From: Pseudochrobactrum asaccharolyticum
Lineage (GTDB): Bacteria; Pseudomonadota; Alphaproteobacteria; Rhizobiales; Rhizobiaceae
Assembly (NCBI RefSeq): GCF_003314995.1
Contig: NZ_QNRH01000001.1
Location: forward strand, 496,001-560,000
Reading direction: 5' to 3'
Length of the DNA stretch: 64,000 nucleotides
The translations under genes and the position numbers were made by a program. Shown piece after piece: positions 35,002 to 46,524 of the stretch; the stretch's first letter is position 1; each line of letters opens with the position of its first letter. Under the pieces are notes generated by a model. The model was given only the letters and a program-made list of their open reading frames with translations. It did no database searches and was not told the DNA's origin.

Positions 35002-37272
35002 GTGTCGCATAGAAAAAGTCATGGCTCGCTGAAAGAAGCTGAACCTGTGGGTAATGTGCCGGCATTGATGGCCAAAACAGATGTTGTTGCAGTTGTACCC
35101 AATGGCGCTGATTACACAGTGCCTCCTTTGTCTGAGAGTCCGGAGCGCTTTGTAAATCGCGAGTTCTCATGGCTGCAATTTAACAAGCGGGTTCTTGCCG
35201 AAGCTGTTAATAAGCATCAGCCGCTGCTGGAGCGCGTACGCTTTCTGTCGATTTCTGCTGCCAATCTTGATGAATTTTTCATGGTGCGTATTGCCGGTCT
35301 TGCAGGGCAGGTGCGTGCCGGTGTTGCCACGCGCTCGGCTGATGGCCGCACGCCGCAGGAGCAGCTGGATTTTGTGCTGGCAGAAGTTGCCACATTGCAG
35401 GCCGCGCAGCAGGAAACACTGCAAATGCTGCGTAAGGAGCTTGTGCAGGAAAATATCGAGATTATCCGCTCTGACCGTTTGAAGAAAAACGATAAGAAGT
35501 GGCTGGAACATCACTTCCTCGATACGATTTTTCCGGTTCTCACACCTTTATCGCTCGATCCGGCACATCCGTTTCCGTTTATTCCGAACCTCGGTTTCTC
35601 GATGGCGCTGCAATTGTCGCGTATTACCGATAAGCATCCGATGGTTGCGCTTTTGCGCCTGCCGGTCGCACTGAGCCGTTTTGTGCAAGTGCCGTCAGAA
35701 GCCGGAACCTATCGCTTTATTACGCTGGAAGATGTCGTCAGCCTGTTCATCGAACGGTTGTTTCCAGGGTATGAAGTGCGTGGTGCCGGTACATTCCGCA
35801 TCATTCGCGATAGCGATATTGAAGTAGAAGAAGACGCGGAAGATCTGGTGCGCCATTTCGAAACCGCTTTGAAGCGCCGCCGTCGCGGTAAGGTGATCAG
35901 CATTGAATTCGACAGTGATATGCCGGAAGCGCTGCGGGTTTTCATGACGATGGAACTCGGTGTCTCCGAAAGCCGTGTCAGTGTTCTGCCCGGATTGCTG
36001 GCGCTGACAATGATCTCGGAAGTGGTTGCCATTCCGCGCGATGATCTGAAATTTACTCCCTATAATCCGCGTTTTCCGGAGCGTATCCGTGAACATGGCG
36101 GCGATTGCTTAGCGGCAATCCGCGAGAAGGACATTGTCGTTCACCATCCATATGAGTCGTTTGATGTCGTGGTGCAGTTTTTGCGTCAGGCTGCGCTTGA
36201 TCCGAATGTGCTGGCGATCAAGCAGACACTTTATCGTACTTCCAACAATTCACCGATTGTTCGCGCACTGATTGATGCCGCTGAAGCCGGTAAATCGGTA
36301 ACAGCGCTGGTGGAACTGAAAGCTCGCTTTGATGAGGAAGCGAATATTCGCTGGGCACGCGATCTGGAACGTGCCGGTGTGCAGGTGGTATTCGGCTTTA
36401 TCGAATTGAAAACACATGCGAAAATGTCGCTGGTGGTGCGCCGTGAAGATGAAAAATTGCGCTCCTATGTGCATCTTGGCACCGGCAATTATCACCCGAT
36501 TACCGCCAAGATTTACACCGACTTGTCGTTCTTTACATCCGATGCGGATACAGCGCGCGATGTGGCGCATATCTTTAATTTCATCACTGGTTATGCGCAG
36601 CCTGCGGACGGTATGAAACTGGCTATCTCACCGTTTTCTTTGCGCAAGCGTATTCTCAAGCATATTGCTGATGAAATCGAGCACGCTCAGGCTGGTCGTC
36701 CGGCTGCAATCTGGCTGAAAATGAATTCGCTGGTTGATCCGCAGATTATTGATGCGCTCTATAAAGCCAGCAGTGCAGGGGTGCAGATTGATCTGGTTGT
36801 ACGCGGTATTTGCTGTCTGCGTCCGCAAGTGCCTGGTTTGTCAGACAATATCCGCGCCAAGTCGATTGTTGGTCGCTTCCTCGAGCATTCGCGCATTTAT
36901 TGCTTTGGTAACGGGCAGGACCTGCCGTCCAAAGAGGCCATTGTTTATATCAGTTCAGCCGATATGATGCCGCGTAACCTTGATCGCCGCGTGGAAACGC
37001 TGGTGCCTGTTACAAATGTGACCGTGCATCAACAGATTTTATCGCAGATTATGCTTGCAAATCTCTACGATAATCAACAAAGCTTTGAGGTACTTTCAGA
37101 CGGAACCTCCAAGCGGATTAAACCCGTGGACGGGGAAGAAGCTTTTAACGCTCAGGAATATTTCATGACAAATCCAAGCCTGTCCGGCCGCGGCAAGTCT
37201 CTGAAGTCATCAGCACCGCGTTTGATTGCGCGTCATAACCGCGTGCGCGCAGAGCGAAACCGTAACGCATGA
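35002..37272 (+). CDS. ppk: Polyphosphate kinase 1
   Basis: A 756-residue enzyme that builds long-chain polyphosphate from the gamma-phosphate of ATP. The N domain starts [20 protein letters not shown]. The PLD-like catalytic domains hold the phosphorylated His in [15 protein letters not shown] and the second His in [31 protein letters not shown] is another family block. A leader of about 40 residues before the core is longer than in E. coli. The start is GTG 35002 with AAGGGG eight bases upstream. Its stop overlaps the ppx start. Confidence 0.97.
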   Translation: MSHRKSHGSLKEAEPVGNVPALMAKTDVVAVVPNGADYTVPPLSESPERFVNREFSWLQFNKRVLAEAVNKHQPLLERVRFLSISAANLDEFFMVRIAGLAGQVRAGVATRSADGRTPQEQLDFVLAEVATLQAAQQETLQMLRKELVQENIEIIRSDRLKKNDKKWLEHHFLDTIFPVLTPLSLDPAHPFPFIPNLGFSMALQLSRITDKHPMVALLRLPVALSRFVQVPSEAGTYRFITLEDVVSLFIERLFPGYEVRGAGTFRIIRDSDIEVEEDAEDLVRHFETALKRRRRGKVISIEFDSDMPEALRVFMTMELGVSESRVSVLPGLLALTMISEVVAIPRDDLKFTPYNPRFPERIREHGGDCLAAIREKDIVVHHPYESFDVVVQFLRQAALDPNVLAIKQTLYRTSNNSPIVRALIDAAEAGKSVTALVELKARFDEEANIRWARDLERAGVQVVFGFIELKTHAKMSLVVRREDEKLRSYVHLGTGNYHPITAKIYTDLSFFTSDADTARDVAHIFNFITGYAQPADGMKLAISPFSLRKRILKHIADEIEHAQAGRPAAIWLKMNSLVDPQIIDALYKASSAGVQIDLVVRGICCLRPQVPGLSDNIRAKSIVGRFLEHSRIYCFGNGQDLPSKEAIVYISSADMMPRNLDRRVETLVPVTNVTVHQQILSQIMLANLYDNQQSFEVLSDGTSKRIKPVDGEEAFNAQEYFMTNPSLSGRGKSLKSSAPRLIARHNRVRAERNRNA

Positions 37273-38792
37273 CTTTGTCCGTGGCACAGGGCCGTTTAAA
37301 AGGTCTGGAACCGGTTGCAGTCATTGATATCGGTTCCAACTCCGTGCGTATGGTTATCTATGAAGGTATCGTGCGTGCGCCGACGATTTTCTTTAATGAA
37401 AAAATTCTGAGCGGTCTTGGCAAAGGGCTGGCTCAAACCGGACGTCTGAATGATAAGTCGGTCGCCAGCGCCCTTGAGGCGCTGCGGCGTTTTCGTGCGC
37501 TCGCCAAACAGGCCGGTGCAACAAAAATCTATACGATTGCGACTGCCGCAGCCCGTGAGGCTGAAAACGGATCGGATTTTATTACGCGCGCAGAGGAAAT
37601 TCTGGGCGAGAGCATCCAGATTCTTTCCGGCCGCGAAGAAGCCTATTATTCCGCTATGGGGATTATCTCCGGCTTTCATCACCCGAACGGTATTGCCGGT
37701 GACCTTGGCGGCGGCAGCCTTGAGTTGGTTGATGTGCATGGCGATAATCCGGATAAGGCCATTGGCAGCGGTATTACTTTGCCGCTTGGTGGTCTGCGTC
37801 TTCAGGATATGTCCGGCGGCAAGATTACCGAAGCGGCCAAGATTACCCGTAAGTATGTCGGCGATGTTTCCTTCCTGAAAGAAGGTAAAGGTCGTACATT
37901 CTATGCGGTTGGCGGTACATGGCGAAACCTCGCCAAGCTGCATATGAGCGCCAAACATTATCCGCTGCATGTTATGCATGGCTATGCCATGGATCCGGAA
38001 GATGCCTATCACTTCCTTTATCGAGTGGCGCGGTTTGATATTGATCATATGCGCGGCATTGAGGCCGTGTCCAAAAACCGTCGACAGTTGTTGTCCTATG
38101 GTGCGACAGTGCTGATGGAAGTTGTGAAGCGCATGGAACCGGCACAAATTGTCTTCTCGGCGATGGGTGTGCGTGAGGGCTATTTGTATTCGCTGCTTTC
38201 CAAGAAAGAGCAGCGGCTTGATCCTCTGCTGTCGGCAGCGGAAGAGCAGGCGGTCTTGCGTTCGCGTTCCCCGCGCCATGCGCATGAGCTGGCCGACTGG
38301 ACAGGCTATGCCTTTGAACAGCTGGGCTACGATGAGACTGAAGACGAGGGGCGTGATCGTCGTGCTGCTTGTCTCTTGGCGGATATCAGCTGGCGCGCGC
38401 ATCCTGACTATCGCGGTCCGCAGGCGCTGAATATCATCGCCCATGGTTCTTTCATCGGGATTGACCATCCGGGGCGCGCTTATATGGCGCTGGCCAATTA
38501 TTACCGTCATGAAGGTGTGATGGATGATGATGTTGCGCCGGAGATTATCCGCATTGCTACTCCGCGTTTGCGCGAGCGTGCGCGGGTTCTGGGTGCTTTG
38601 TTGCGTGTGGTCTATCTGTTGTCGGCGTCGATGCCGGATGTGATTCCGCAGCTGAAATGGCGACAGGAAGGCGATGTACTGGCGCTGGTCGTGCCTGATG
38701 CCTATCGCGATCTGGTCTCAGAGAGACTGGATAACCGGTTGAATGTGCTGGCTAAGGTAACCGGCAAGACGCTTCGTTTCGTGATTGAATAA
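37269..38792 (+). CDS. ppx: Exopolyphosphatase
   Basis: A 507-residue Ppx/GppA phosphatase that removes terminal phosphate from polyphosphate. [16 protein letters not shown] is the N-terminal phosphate-binding motif of the actin-like fold; [11 protein letters not shown] and [10 protein letters not shown] are the second. The C-terminal part (about 310-500) has an HD-like helical region ([21 protein letters not shown]). ATG 37269 overlaps the ppk stop (ATGA), so opposing enzymes of polyphosphate turnover are translationally coupled. It may also hydrolyse pppGpp. Confidence 0.95.
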   Translation: MTLSVAQGRLKGLEPVAVIDIGSNSVRMVIYEGIVRAPTIFFNEKILSGLGKGLAQTGRLNDKSVASALEALRRFRALAKQAGATKIYTIATAAAREAENGSDFITRAEEILGESIQILSGREEAYYSAMGIISGFHHPNGIAGDLGGGSLELVDVHGDNPDKAIGSGITLPLGGLRLQDMSGGKITEAAKITRKYVGDVSFLKEGKGRTFYAVGGTWRNLAKLHMSAKHYPLHVMHGYAMDPEDAYHFLYRVARFDIDHMRGIEAVSKNRRQLLSYGATVLMEVVKRMEPAQIVFSAMGVREGYLYSLLSKKEQRLDPLLSAAEEQAVLRSRSPRHAHELADWTGYAFEQLGYDETEDEGRDRRAACLLADISWRAHPDYRGPQALNIIAHGSFIGIDHPGRAYMALANYYRHEGVMDDDVAPEIIRIATPRLRERARVLGALLRVVYLLSASMPDVIPQLKWRQEGDVLALVVPDAYRDLVSERLDNRLNVLAKVTGKTLRFVIE

Positions 38793-38795
38793 AAT

Positions 38796-38827
38796 AAAAA
38801 GGCCGGATTATTAAATCCGGCCTTTTT
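38796..38827. terminator. Bidirectional terminator after ppk-ppx
   Basis: A perfect 13-bp stem (AAAAAGGCCGGAT / ATCCGGCCTTTTT), loop TATTAA, lies two bases before the stop codon of the convergent reductase gene, which it also serves. Confidence 0.93.
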
Positions 38828-38828
38828 A

Positions 38829-39368
38829 TTACATTGCTTTATCGAATTTATATCGGGCTTGCACCAAGCCGCTTGGAAAAGCTTGCTGACCCGTAAGTTT
38901 CCACCGGCTCATGGACATATCGCCTTCAAACAGCCGCACACCTTTGCCGATTGTGGCCGGTACCCAGCTTAAAGTCAGTTCATCAACCAGTTGCTGTTGC
39001 AAACCTTGCCGCACAACATTGCCGCCGTCGAGATAGACGTGTTTCAGACCGCGTGTTGTCAGTTCCGGCAGCAGATCACTGAGTGTACCGTTAAAGCTGG
39101 TTTCACCATAGAGCGGTGTCAGCGGGCGGCTGGTCAGCACTACTACTTGTTTGCCCTCATAAGGCCAGAAGCCGAAGGTGAGCACTGTGTCATAGGTATT
39201 GCGCCCCATAACCAGCACATCAACATCAGCCATTAGCGCATTATAACCGGTATCCTCTGGCGGATCGGTCTCGACAATCGACAGCCATGACAGATCATTG
39301 TCAGGACCGGCAATATAACCATCAAGACTGATACCCAGAAAGACGCTGACTTTGATCTTGTCACTCAT
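38829..39368 (-). CDS. Dihydrofolate-reductase-like (RibD C-terminal domain) protein
   Basis: A 179-residue single-domain protein of the RibD-C/DHFR-like reductase group. KVSVFLGISLDGYIAGPDND is the N-terminal beta-alpha unit; DVLVMGRNTYDTVLTFGFWPY and VYLDGGNVVRQGLQQQLVDEL are the NADPH-binding blocks seen in YwjB/YyaP-type proteins. Folate reduction is not proven for such proteins. The frame opens with TTG at 39374; ATG 39368 lies three bases after the rnd stop, so it is likely in an operon with rnd. Confidence 0.87.
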   Translation of the reverse strand: MSDKIKVSVFLGISLDGYIAGPDNDLSWLSIVETDPPEDTGYNALMADVDVLVMGRNTYDTVLTFGFWPYEGKQVVVLTSRPLTPLYGETSFNGTLSDLLPELTTRGLKHVYLDGGNVVRQGLQQQLVDELTLSWVPATIGKGVRLFEGDMSMSRWKLTGQQAFPSGLVQARYKFDKAM

Positions 39369-39370
39369 GT

Positions 39371-40525
39371 TCAATCCAGCGGTACAGCTTTGATCTTACG
39401 GTTTTCAAACTTGATGCCGATTTTGCCTTCGATCATCTGCAGTGCTTTTTCACCGAATAATTCACGGCGCCAGCCTTTCAGAGCCGCTACATCCGCTGCA
39501 TTGCCCTTAGCCGCAATCTGATCAATATCATCGGAGGAGGCGACGACTTTCGGTGCCACGCCATGATCTTCGGTGATAATTTTGAGCAGAAGCTTGAGCA
39601 CGTCCGAAGCTGCTCCGGTGCCTTCCGGTGCATTATGCTGCTTTGGCAGGCGTGGCAGGTCTTCTTTAGGAATGCTCAGCGCTTCATTGATTGCTTCAAC
39701 CAAACCTTGCGCATGGGAGGAGCGCTCCCAGCCTTTCGGCACTGTGCGCAAGCGCGACAAAGCCTCGGCATCGCGCGGCTGTTGCTGGGCGATTTCCTGA
39801 ATCGTATCGTCTTTGATCACACGACCACGCGGCACATTACGCTCACGTGCAGCACGTTCGCGCCATGCTGCAACTTTCTGCATAACAGCAAGTTCAACAG
39901 GTTTACGCAGGCGGATTTTCAGACGCTTCCATGCATCGTCCGGATGCATGTCATAGGTCTCGCGCGCCGTAAGGATGCGGATTTCTTCGCTTACCCAGTC
40001 GTTGCGATCTTCTTTGGTCAGCCGGTCTTGCAGGTAAAGATAGACATCGCGCAGATGCGTAACATCGGCCAGTGCATAATCCAGCTGCTTGTCACTCAAC
40101 GGGCGACGACGCCAATCGGTGAAGCGGGAGGATTTGTCCAGATTAACGCCGGTAATACGCGCAACCAGCTGATCATAGGAGATCGCATCGCCAAAGCCGC
40201 AAACCATCGCTGCAACCTGCGTGTCAAACACCGGTTCAGGGATCAGGTTTCCGAGATGGAAAACGATTTCTATATCCTGGCGGGCGGCGTGGAAAACTTT
40301 GACAACAGATTTATCCGCCATGAGAGCGAAGAAAGAGCTGAGATCAATGCCCGGTGCCAGTGCGTCCACCAATGCAGTTGTGTCCGGCGATGCCATCTGG
40401 ATCAGGCAAAGCTCCGGCCAGAACGTGGTTTCGCGAATGAATTCGGTATCCACAGTGACAAAATCAGATTTTGAAAGCTGTGAAACGGCCTTTTCAAGAC
40501 CCTGTGTTGTCGTAATCAGTTCCAT
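39371..40525 (-). CDS. rnd: Ribonuclease D
   Basis: A 384-residue 3'-5' exoribonuclease that trims tRNA precursors. The DEDDy motifs are visible: VDTEFIRETTFWPELCLIQ (Exo I), FHAARQDIEIV (Exo II) and YALADVTHLRDVY (Exo III with catalytic Tyr). An HRDC domain covers about 205-285. A GTG at 40546 is in frame, but ATG 40525 (MELITTTQ) is the family start. It is divergent from aspS. Confidence 0.95.
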   Translation of the reverse strand: MELITTTQGLEKAVSQLSKSDFVTVDTEFIRETTFWPELCLIQMASPDTTALVDALAPGIDLSSFFALMADKSVVKVFHAARQDIEIVFHLGNLIPEPVFDTQVAAMVCGFGDAISYDQLVARITGVNLDKSSRFTDWRRRPLSDKQLDYALADVTHLRDVYLYLQDRLTKEDRNDWVSEEIRILTARETYDMHPDDAWKRLKIRLRKPVELAVMQKVAAWRERAARERNVPRGRVIKDDTIQEIAQQQPRDAEALSRLRTVPKGWERSSHAQGLVEAINEALSIPKEDLPRLPKQHNAPEGTGAASDVLKLLLKIITEDHGVAPKVVASSDDIDQIAAKGNAADVAALKGWRRELFGEKALQMIEGKIGIKFENRKIKAVPLD

Positions 40526-40794
40526 TATTTTTCTATAACCAATCACAATTGCTTTGTCGCGAAAAACTAAGTTTAAAAATTACATATCTTGTGACTTTAC
40601 TACAATTCTGAAGGCGCTGTTGTCTGTTGCTCACAGGCAAGAGCAGTTATAGAACATACAGAATGAATCAATTTGGCTGCAGAATGGTCTGACACTTGAC
40701 TTTTTGCGGCCAAAATGCGCTTGTCCGACAACATAAAAATCAGATTTTGATCTTTGATTTTACGTTTATTACCACTCTTCTGAAGGCAGAAAAC

Positions 40795-42582
40795 ATGCAT
40801 CGTTACCGCAGCCATACCTGCGAAGCCCTCCGCAAGTCGGATGTCGGCCAGACAGTTCGTCTATCCGGCTGGGTTCATCGTGTCCGCGATCACGGCGGTA
40901 TTCTCTTTATCGACATTCGCGACCATTATGGTCTGACCCAGATCGTTGCTGATCCGGAAAGCCCGGCATTCAAAATCGCTGAAACCGTTCGCGGTGAATG
41001 GGTTATCCGCGTAGACGGTGAAGTGACCGCCCGTGCCGGTGAAGCTGTGAATCCGAATTTGCCAACCGGCGAAATCGAAGTGGTTGCCAAAGAGATCGAA
41101 GTTCTGGCCGCTGCTAAAGAATTGCCTCTGCCGGTGTTTGGTGAGCCGGACTATCCGGAAGATATCCGTCTGAAATACCGCTTCCTCGATCTACGCCGTG
41201 ATACGCTGCATAAGAACATTATGAAGCGCACCAAGATCATTGCAGCGATGCGCCGTCATATGAACGAAATCGGCTTCAATGAATTTTCAACGCCGATCCT
41301 GACTGCGTCTTCGCCTGAAGGTGCGCGCGACTTCCTCGTGCCGAGCCGTTTGCATGATGGTCAGTTCTATGCGCTGCCACAGGCACCGCAGCAGTACAAG
41401 CAGTTGCTGATGGTTGCCGGTTTCGACCGCTACTTCCAGATCGCACCTTGCTTCCGCGATGAAGATCCGCGTGCAGATCGTTTCTATGGCGAGTTTTACC
41501 AGCTCGATCTGGAAATGAGCTTTGTCACTCAGGAAGAAGTCTGGGAGACAATGGAACCGGTTATGCGCAGCATTTTCGAAGAATTTGCTGATGGCAAGCC
41601 TGTAACCCAGAACTTCCGTCGTATTGCTTATGATGATGCGATCCGCACTTATGGTTCGGATAAGCCTGATCTGCGTAATCCGATTGAAATTCAGGGTGTG
41701 ACCGAGCATTTTGCCGGTTCCGGTTTCAAGGTTTTCGCAAACATGATTGCGAATGATCCTAAGGTTGAAGTCTGGGCAATTCCGGCCAAAACTGGTGGTT
41801 CACGTGCATTTTGTGACCGCATGAACTCATGGGCACAGAGTGAAGGTCAGCCGGGTCTCGGCTATATCTTCTGGCGTAAAGAAGGCGATAAGCTGGAAGG
41901 CGCTGGCCCGATTGCTAAGAATATCGGTGAAGAGCGCGTTGAAGCAATCCGTACCCAAATGGGTCTGGAAGATGGCGATGCCTGCTTCTTCGTTGCCGGT
42001 CTGCCGTCGAAATTCTACAAATTTGCCGGTGATGCGCGTAACCGTGCCGGTGAAGAACTGAACCTCACAGACCGTGATCGTTTTGAACTGGCCTGGATCA
42101 TCGACTTCCCGTTCTATGAGTGGGATGAAGATAACAAGAAGCTCGACTTCGCCCATAACCCGTTCTCCATGCCGCAGGGTGGTCTGGAAGCGCTGGAAAC
42201 GCAGGATCCGCTGTCGCTCAAAGCCTACCAGTATGATCTGGTCTGTAACGGTTATGAATTGGCATCCGGTTCTATCCGTAACCAGTTGCCGGAAGTTATG
42301 GTCAAAGCCTTTGAAAAGGTTGGCCTGAGCCAGCAGGATGTGGAAGATCGCTTCGGTGGTCTCTACCGTGCGTTCCAGTATGGCGCACCTCCGCATGGTG
42401 GTATGGCTGCCGGTATCGATCGTGTGGTTATGCTGCTTTGCGGCGTGCAGAACCTGCGTGAAATTGCACTGTTCCCGATGAACCAGCAGGCTGTTGATCT
42501 GCTGATGGGGGCGCCTGCTGAAGCTACTCCGGCTCAGCTGCGTGATCTGCACATCCGTGTGAACCCGATCAAAAAAGACTAA
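40795..42582 (+). CDS. aspS: Aspartyl-tRNA synthetase
   Basis: A 595-residue class IIb synthetase. The N-terminal OB-fold ([20 protein letters not shown], about 20-39) binds the anticodon; class II motif 2 ([10 protein letters not shown]) and motif 3 (GIDRVVMLL) are intact, and the GAD insertion spans about 295-415. The frame extends upstream to 40696; ATG 40795 after AAGG gives the usual start MHRYRSHTC. In relatives lacking AsnRS the enzyme also makes Asp-tRNA(Asn) for GatCAB; whether that holds here cannot be seen in the window. Confidence 0.97.
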   Translation: MHRYRSHTCEALRKSDVGQTVRLSGWVHRVRDHGGILFIDIRDHYGLTQIVADPESPAFKIAETVRGEWVIRVDGEVTARAGEAVNPNLPTGEIEVVAKEIEVLAAAKELPLPVFGEPDYPEDIRLKYRFLDLRRDTLHKNIMKRTKIIAAMRRHMNEIGFNEFSTPILTASSPEGARDFLVPSRLHDGQFYALPQAPQQYKQLLMVAGFDRYFQIAPCFRDEDPRADRFYGEFYQLDLEMSFVTQEEVWETMEPVMRSIFEEFADGKPVTQNFRRIAYDDAIRTYGSDKPDLRNPIEIQGVTEHFAGSGFKVFANMIANDPKVEVWAIPAKTGGSRAFCDRMNSWAQSEGQPGLGYIFWRKEGDKLEGAGPIAKNIGEERVEAIRTQMGLEDGDACFFVAGLPSKFYKFAGDARNRAGEELNLTDRDRFELAWIIDFPFYEWDEDNKKLDFAHNPFSMPQGGLEALETQDPLSLKAYQYDLVCNGYELASGSIRNQLPEVMVKAFEKVGLSQQDVEDRFGGLYRAFQYGAPPHGGMAAGIDRVVMLLCGVQNLREIALFPMNQQAVDLLMGAPAEATPAQLRDLHIRVNPIKKD

Positions 42583-42605
42583 CCTGCCAGCAGGTTAGAT
42601 GATTT

Positions 42606-42638
42606 AAACGCCGCGTCTTATCAGATGCGGCGTTTTTT
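42606..42638 (+). terminator. Terminator after aspS
   Basis: A 13-bp stem (AAACGCCGCGTCT / AGATGCGGCGTTT, one G-T pair) is followed by further T. Confidence 0.87.
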
Positions 42639-42661
42639 ATTGCCTGTAAACTGGACAATAA

Positions 42662-42687
42662 AAAACCCGGCTCAAAGGCCGGGTTTT
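42662..42687 (-). terminator. Terminator for the secreted 409-residue protein gene
   Basis: A perfect 10-bp stem (AAAACCCGGC / GCCGGGTTTT), loop TCAAAG. On the minus strand it ends in six T and lies 24 bp after that gene's stop codon. Confidence 0.85.
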
Positions 42688-42710
42688 CTGTAATCGAAGA
42701 TCTGTCGATC

Positions 42711-43940
42711 TTACTGATTAGCTGTCAGCTTAACAGCCAGCAGATCAATAAGCTTCTTAGGATCAGCAGTTGCAGTCGCAGCAATCAGAGCGAAGGATAC
42801 AGGCGCATCCGGCTTCGCAGCGATTGTCAGGGACTTTGGATCGTCCAGATAGGTGTTGAGGGCAGTAGTTGCCTGAATTGCGAAATCCGCATGGCCGAGA
42901 TAGCCAACCATCAGCGGTGCAATGCCTTTGATCTGGTTGACCATGTCTTCGCTGCTGATACCCTGCTGTTTGCCGTAGTATTCAAGCAGTTTAGGAGTCA
43001 GGGATGCGTCGTCATAACGGAAGGAGATGCCGCCGATTGACAGCTGCTGCATCAGACCAAGCATAGCCATTGTTGCTGCATCGTTGTTTTCACCGCTGTC
43101 AGCAAGCTTCTTATTGGCTTCCTGAATGGCTTTGATGAACTTTGTATCATAGCCGCCCAGTTTGAGTGTGGTGTCAAACTTGCCGAGATCAGCAACGTCA
43201 AATTCCATCTTGTCCATGACGAGGTCACCTTTTTCAGGTTCCCATGAGCCAGTGGAGGTGATCGCCATTTTCAGCTGCTTGTAGCCGAGGTCAATCATCG
43301 GATTTGGTGTGGCTTCGCCTGATTCTGCTTCCGACTTCTTGCGGACTTCTTCCATTTTCTCAATGTCGAGATCAATGGATTTAACACCGAATTCGTAAGT
43401 CATCGGTGTGCCTTTGGTATAGGCAGACGATTTGGCAGAAATGTCTTTAATATTAGCCATTTCCTGACCATCTTCAGCAACAACCAGACTGTCAACTTTG
43501 AAAGTCTGGTAGGCCATCATCTTGGCAATGACATCTTCTTCATTGTCAGCTGCCAGATAGATTTTGCCGATTTCGATGCCTTTTACATCGATTTTGGTCT
43601 TGTCATCGGTCTTCGAGAAATCCTGGAAAGTTGCTGTTTCAGCGGTGTAAGCGCCTTTGCCATCTTCAGCGACATCTTTCAGAACGATATCGCCAACAGG
43701 AAGCTCACCGATTTCGGAGTTCGGAACGGTTACTTTGGTGTCGCGCAGCGTTACGGTTGTACCGTCTGTTTCGACTTTACCAAATGCAATCTTCGTGCCC
43801 TGTTCCTCAAAACGAGCCTGCAGACGCTTTGCAACATCATTTCCGTCCAGCGCATAAGCTGAACCTGCAAAGATTACAGTGAGTGCTGTAGCAACGGAAA
43901 GAGTGCGTGCAGCTGTATAAAGCGGTTTCATAACCGGCAT
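42711..43940 (-). CDS. Large secreted conserved protein of unknown function
   Basis: A 409-residue exported protein; the signal peptide ends at about 30 (AGSAYA before LDG). The mature chain is acidic and lysine-rich with many alternating beta-strand segments and few aromatic residues. Two stretches begin alike (VKGIEIGKIYL; VKSIDLDIEKM), hinting at repeated beta modules of the sort seen in YdgA/AsmA/DUF2125-like periplasmic proteins, but I cannot assign a family. No Cys is present in the mature part. AAGGAG seven bases before ATG suggests strong expression. Confidence 0.78.
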   Translation of the reverse strand: MPVMKPLYTAARTLSVATALTVIFAGSAYALDGNDVAKRLQARFEEQGTKIAFGKVETDGTTVTLRDTKVTVPNSEIGELPVGDIVLKDVAEDGKGAYTAETATFQDFSKTDDKTKIDVKGIEIGKIYLAADNEEDVIAKMMAYQTFKVDSLVVAEDGQEMANIKDISAKSSAYTKGTPMTYEFGVKSIDLDIEKMEEVRKKSEAESGEATPNPMIDLGYKQLKMAITSTGSWEPEKGDLVMDKMEFDVADLGKFDTTLKLGGYDTKFIKAIQEANKKLADSGENNDAATMAMLGLMQQLSIGGISFRYDDASLTPKLLEYYGKQQGISSEDMVNQIKGIAPLMVGYLGHADFAIQATTALNTYLDDPKSLTIAAKPDAPVSFALIAATATADPKKLIDLLAVKLTANQ

Positions 43941-44194
43941 AGGAAGGCTCCTTGGGATGTTTGCCTATATTTACATGCGAAATACTTGGATTGTCTATAA
44001 CAGGACAATTTTGGCTTTTTCGTAACAGTGACTTTATTTCACTGCAAGTCACACTTCGGTATCAGAGAAAATCTGCCGTCATAATCGTTGTATTTTTGAC
44101 GAAATAACGAGAATAATGCGGAAAACCGGCCTAGTTGCTGTGTGTAAACGCATCCTGACTTGCCGCAGAATCAGCCGCTTGCTAACCATATACT

Positions 44195-46447
44195 ATGGGT
44201 AAAAATCTGATTCCGCCATCAGGCGGCGATGATCACGTCGAAACAGTTGATCTGAAATCGGCGCTTGAAGAGCGCTATCTGGCTTACGCGCTGTCCACGA
44301 TCATGCATCGTGCGCTGCCGGATGTGCGCGACGGTCTGAAGCCGGTTCACCGCCGCATCATGCACGCTATGCGTTTGCTGCGCCTCAATCCGGGCAGTTC
44401 CTATGCCAAATGTGCGCGTATTGTCGGTGATGTGATGGGTAAATTCCATCCGCATGGCGATGCGTCGATCTATGATGCTCTGGTACGTCTGGCGCAGGAT
44501 TTCGCAGTGCGCTATCCGCTTGTCGACGGGCAGGGCAATTTCGGGAATATCGACGGCGATAATGCTGCTGCGATGCGTTATACGGAAGCCCGTATGACCG
44601 AAGTGGCATCATTGCTGCTCGAAGGTATCACGGAAAACGCCATTGATTTCCGCCCGACCTATAATGAAGAAGATCTGGAGCCGGTGGTTCTGCCGGGCGC
44701 ATTCCCGAATCTTCTGGCCAATGGTTCATCGGGTATTGCTGTTGGCATGGCGACCAATATTCCGCCGCATAACGTGGCAGAACTTTGTGACGCCGCATTG
44801 CTGCTGATCCGCAATCCGCAGGCATCAGTTGAAGAACTGGTGCAGCTGGTGCCGGGACCTGATCTGCCGACCGGCGGTATTCTGGTTGAGCCGAAAGAGA
44901 ATATTCTTGAAGCCTATCGTACCGGCCGCGGCGCTTTCCGTGTCCGTGCCAAGTGGGAAAAAGAAGATCTCGGCCGTGGTACATGGGTAGTTGTGGTCAC
45001 CGAAATTCCGTATCAGGTGCAGAAATCGCGCCTGATTGAGAAGATCGCTGAACTGCTGCTGGCGAAAAAACTGCCATTGCTCGACGATATTCGTGATGAG
45101 TCGGCAGAAGATATCCGTATCGTGCTGGAGCCGAAGAATCGCTCTGTCGATCCTGAGCTTCTGATGGAATCGCTGTTCAAGCTGACAGAGCTTGAGAACC
45201 GTGTTTCACTGAATATGAACGTGCTTTCCCACGGGAAGGTGCCGAATGTTCTCTCATTGGGCGGTGTGCTGCAGGAATGGCTGGAACATCGTAAAGAAGT
45301 TCTGCTGCGTCGTTCGCAATATCGTCTGGAAGAGATTGAAAAGCGCCTTGAAATTCTGGGCGGCTATCTGATCGCTTATCTCAATCTGGATGAGGTTATC
45401 CGCATCATCCGTGAAGAGGATGAGCCGAAGCAGGAGCTGATGCGCACCTTCAGCCTGACGGATATGCAGGCTGAATCGATTCTGAATATGCGTTTGCGCT
45501 CTTTGCGTAAGCTGGAAGAGTTTGAAATCCGCAAGGAATTCGACGGTTTGACTGCTGAAAAAGCGCAGCTCGAAGAATTGCTTGGTTCGGAAATCAAGCA
45601 GTGGAAGGCGATCAGCGGAGAGATTAAAAAGGTTCGTGAAACTTACGGCCCTGAAACACCGCTTGGCAAACGTCGCACGCAATTTGCTGAAGCACCAAGT
45701 CACGATCTGGAAGACATTCATCAGGCGATGATCGAGCGTGAGCCGGTTACGATTGTCGTGTCTGAAAAAGGCTGGATGCGCGCCATGAAGGGGCATCTGC
45801 CGGACTTCTCCGCATTGTCTTTTAAAGAAGGCGATAAGCTGAAGCTGGCCTTCCATGCGGAAACGACGGACAAGATTGTTGTGGCAACCACCGGCGGCAA
45901 GTTCTTCACCATTGGTGCCAATACCCTGCCGGGTGGCCGTGGCCATGGTGAACCGATCCGTATCATGGTCGATATGGATAATGATCAGGATATTCTGAGT
46001 GCTTTTGTGCATGATGCCAGCGCTAAATTGCTCTTGGCGTCGCATGAAGGTTATGGCTTCATGATCAATGAGAGCGAAGTGATTGCCAATACCCGTAAGG
46101 GCAAGCAGATCATGAATGTGAAATTGCCGGATGAGATGAAAATCTGCCAGCGCATTACGGGAGATACGATTGCTGTCGTCGGTGAAAACCGCAAAATGCT
46201 GGTCTTCCCGTTGGCGGAACTGCCGGAATTGTCACGTGGTAAAGGCGTACGTCTGCAGAAATACAAAGATGGCGGCATATCCGACATTCGTACTTTTGCG
46301 ATTGATCAGGGACTGACCTGGCAGGATTCGGCGGATCGTACCTTCACGCGCAGTAAAGACGAATTACAAGAATGGACGGCTGACCGTGCAACTGCAGGGC
46401 GCATGGTGCCGAAAGGTTTTCCGCGCACCGGTAAATTTACATCGTAA
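44195..46447 (+). CDS. parC: DNA topoisomerase IV subunit A
   Basis: A 750-residue type IIA topoisomerase subunit that, with ParE, unlinks daughter chromosomes. The catalytic Tyr129 is in [11 protein letters not shown]. The quinolone-determining region reads [13 protein letters not shown]: Ala90 occupies the place of E. coli ParC Ser80 and Asp94 that of Glu84. The length (about 750) and the reduced C-terminal beta-propeller separate it from GyrA. ATG 44195 has no strong ribosome binding site. Confidence 0.94.
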   Translation: MGKNLIPPSGGDDHVETVDLKSALEERYLAYALSTIMHRALPDVRDGLKPVHRRIMHAMRLLRLNPGSSYAKCARIVGDVMGKFHPHGDASIYDALVRLAQDFAVRYPLVDGQGNFGNIDGDNAAAMRYTEARMTEVASLLLEGITENAIDFRPTYNEEDLEPVVLPGAFPNLLANGSSGIAVGMATNIPPHNVAELCDAALLLIRNPQASVEELVQLVPGPDLPTGGILVEPKENILEAYRTGRGAFRVRAKWEKEDLGRGTWVVVVTEIPYQVQKSRLIEKIAELLLAKKLPLLDDIRDESAEDIRIVLEPKNRSVDPELLMESLFKLTELENRVSLNMNVLSHGKVPNVLSLGGVLQEWLEHRKEVLLRRSQYRLEEIEKRLEILGGYLIAYLNLDEVIRIIREEDEPKQELMRTFSLTDMQAESILNMRLRSLRKLEEFEIRKEFDGLTAEKAQLEELLGSEIKQWKAISGEIKKVRETYGPETPLGKRRTQFAEAPSHDLEDIHQAMIEREPVTIVVSEKGWMRAMKGHLPDFSALSFKEGDKLKLAFHAETTDKIVVATTGGKFFTIGANTLPGGRGHGEPIRIMVDMDNDQDILSAFVHDASAKLLLASHEGYGFMINESEVIANTRKGKQIMNVKLPDEMKICQRITGDTIAVVGENRKMLVFPLAELPELSRGKGVRLQKYKDGGISDIRTFAIDQGLTWQDSADRTFTRSKDELQEWTADRATAGRMVPKGFPRTGKFTS

Positions 46448-46456
46448 GAACATCAT

Positions 46457-46490
46457 TCGGGCGGGCTCTGGTAGGGAAGAGTCCGCCCGA
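46457..46490 (+). terminator. Hairpin after parC, possible terminator
   Basis: A 13-bp stem (TCGGGCGGGCTCT / AGAGTCCGCCCGA, one G-T pair) starts 10 bp after the parC stop. It lacks a real T tract (CCTATATTTA follows), so it may be a weak terminator. Confidence 0.55.
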
Positions 46491-46524
46491 CCTATATTTA
46501 TAGAATGGGAAGAGTGACTTAATC

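Noticed and set aside
37296-38510. 404-codon minus-strand frame opposite ppx
   Set aside because: Antisense shadow of ppx; composition and lack of motifs are not protein-like.
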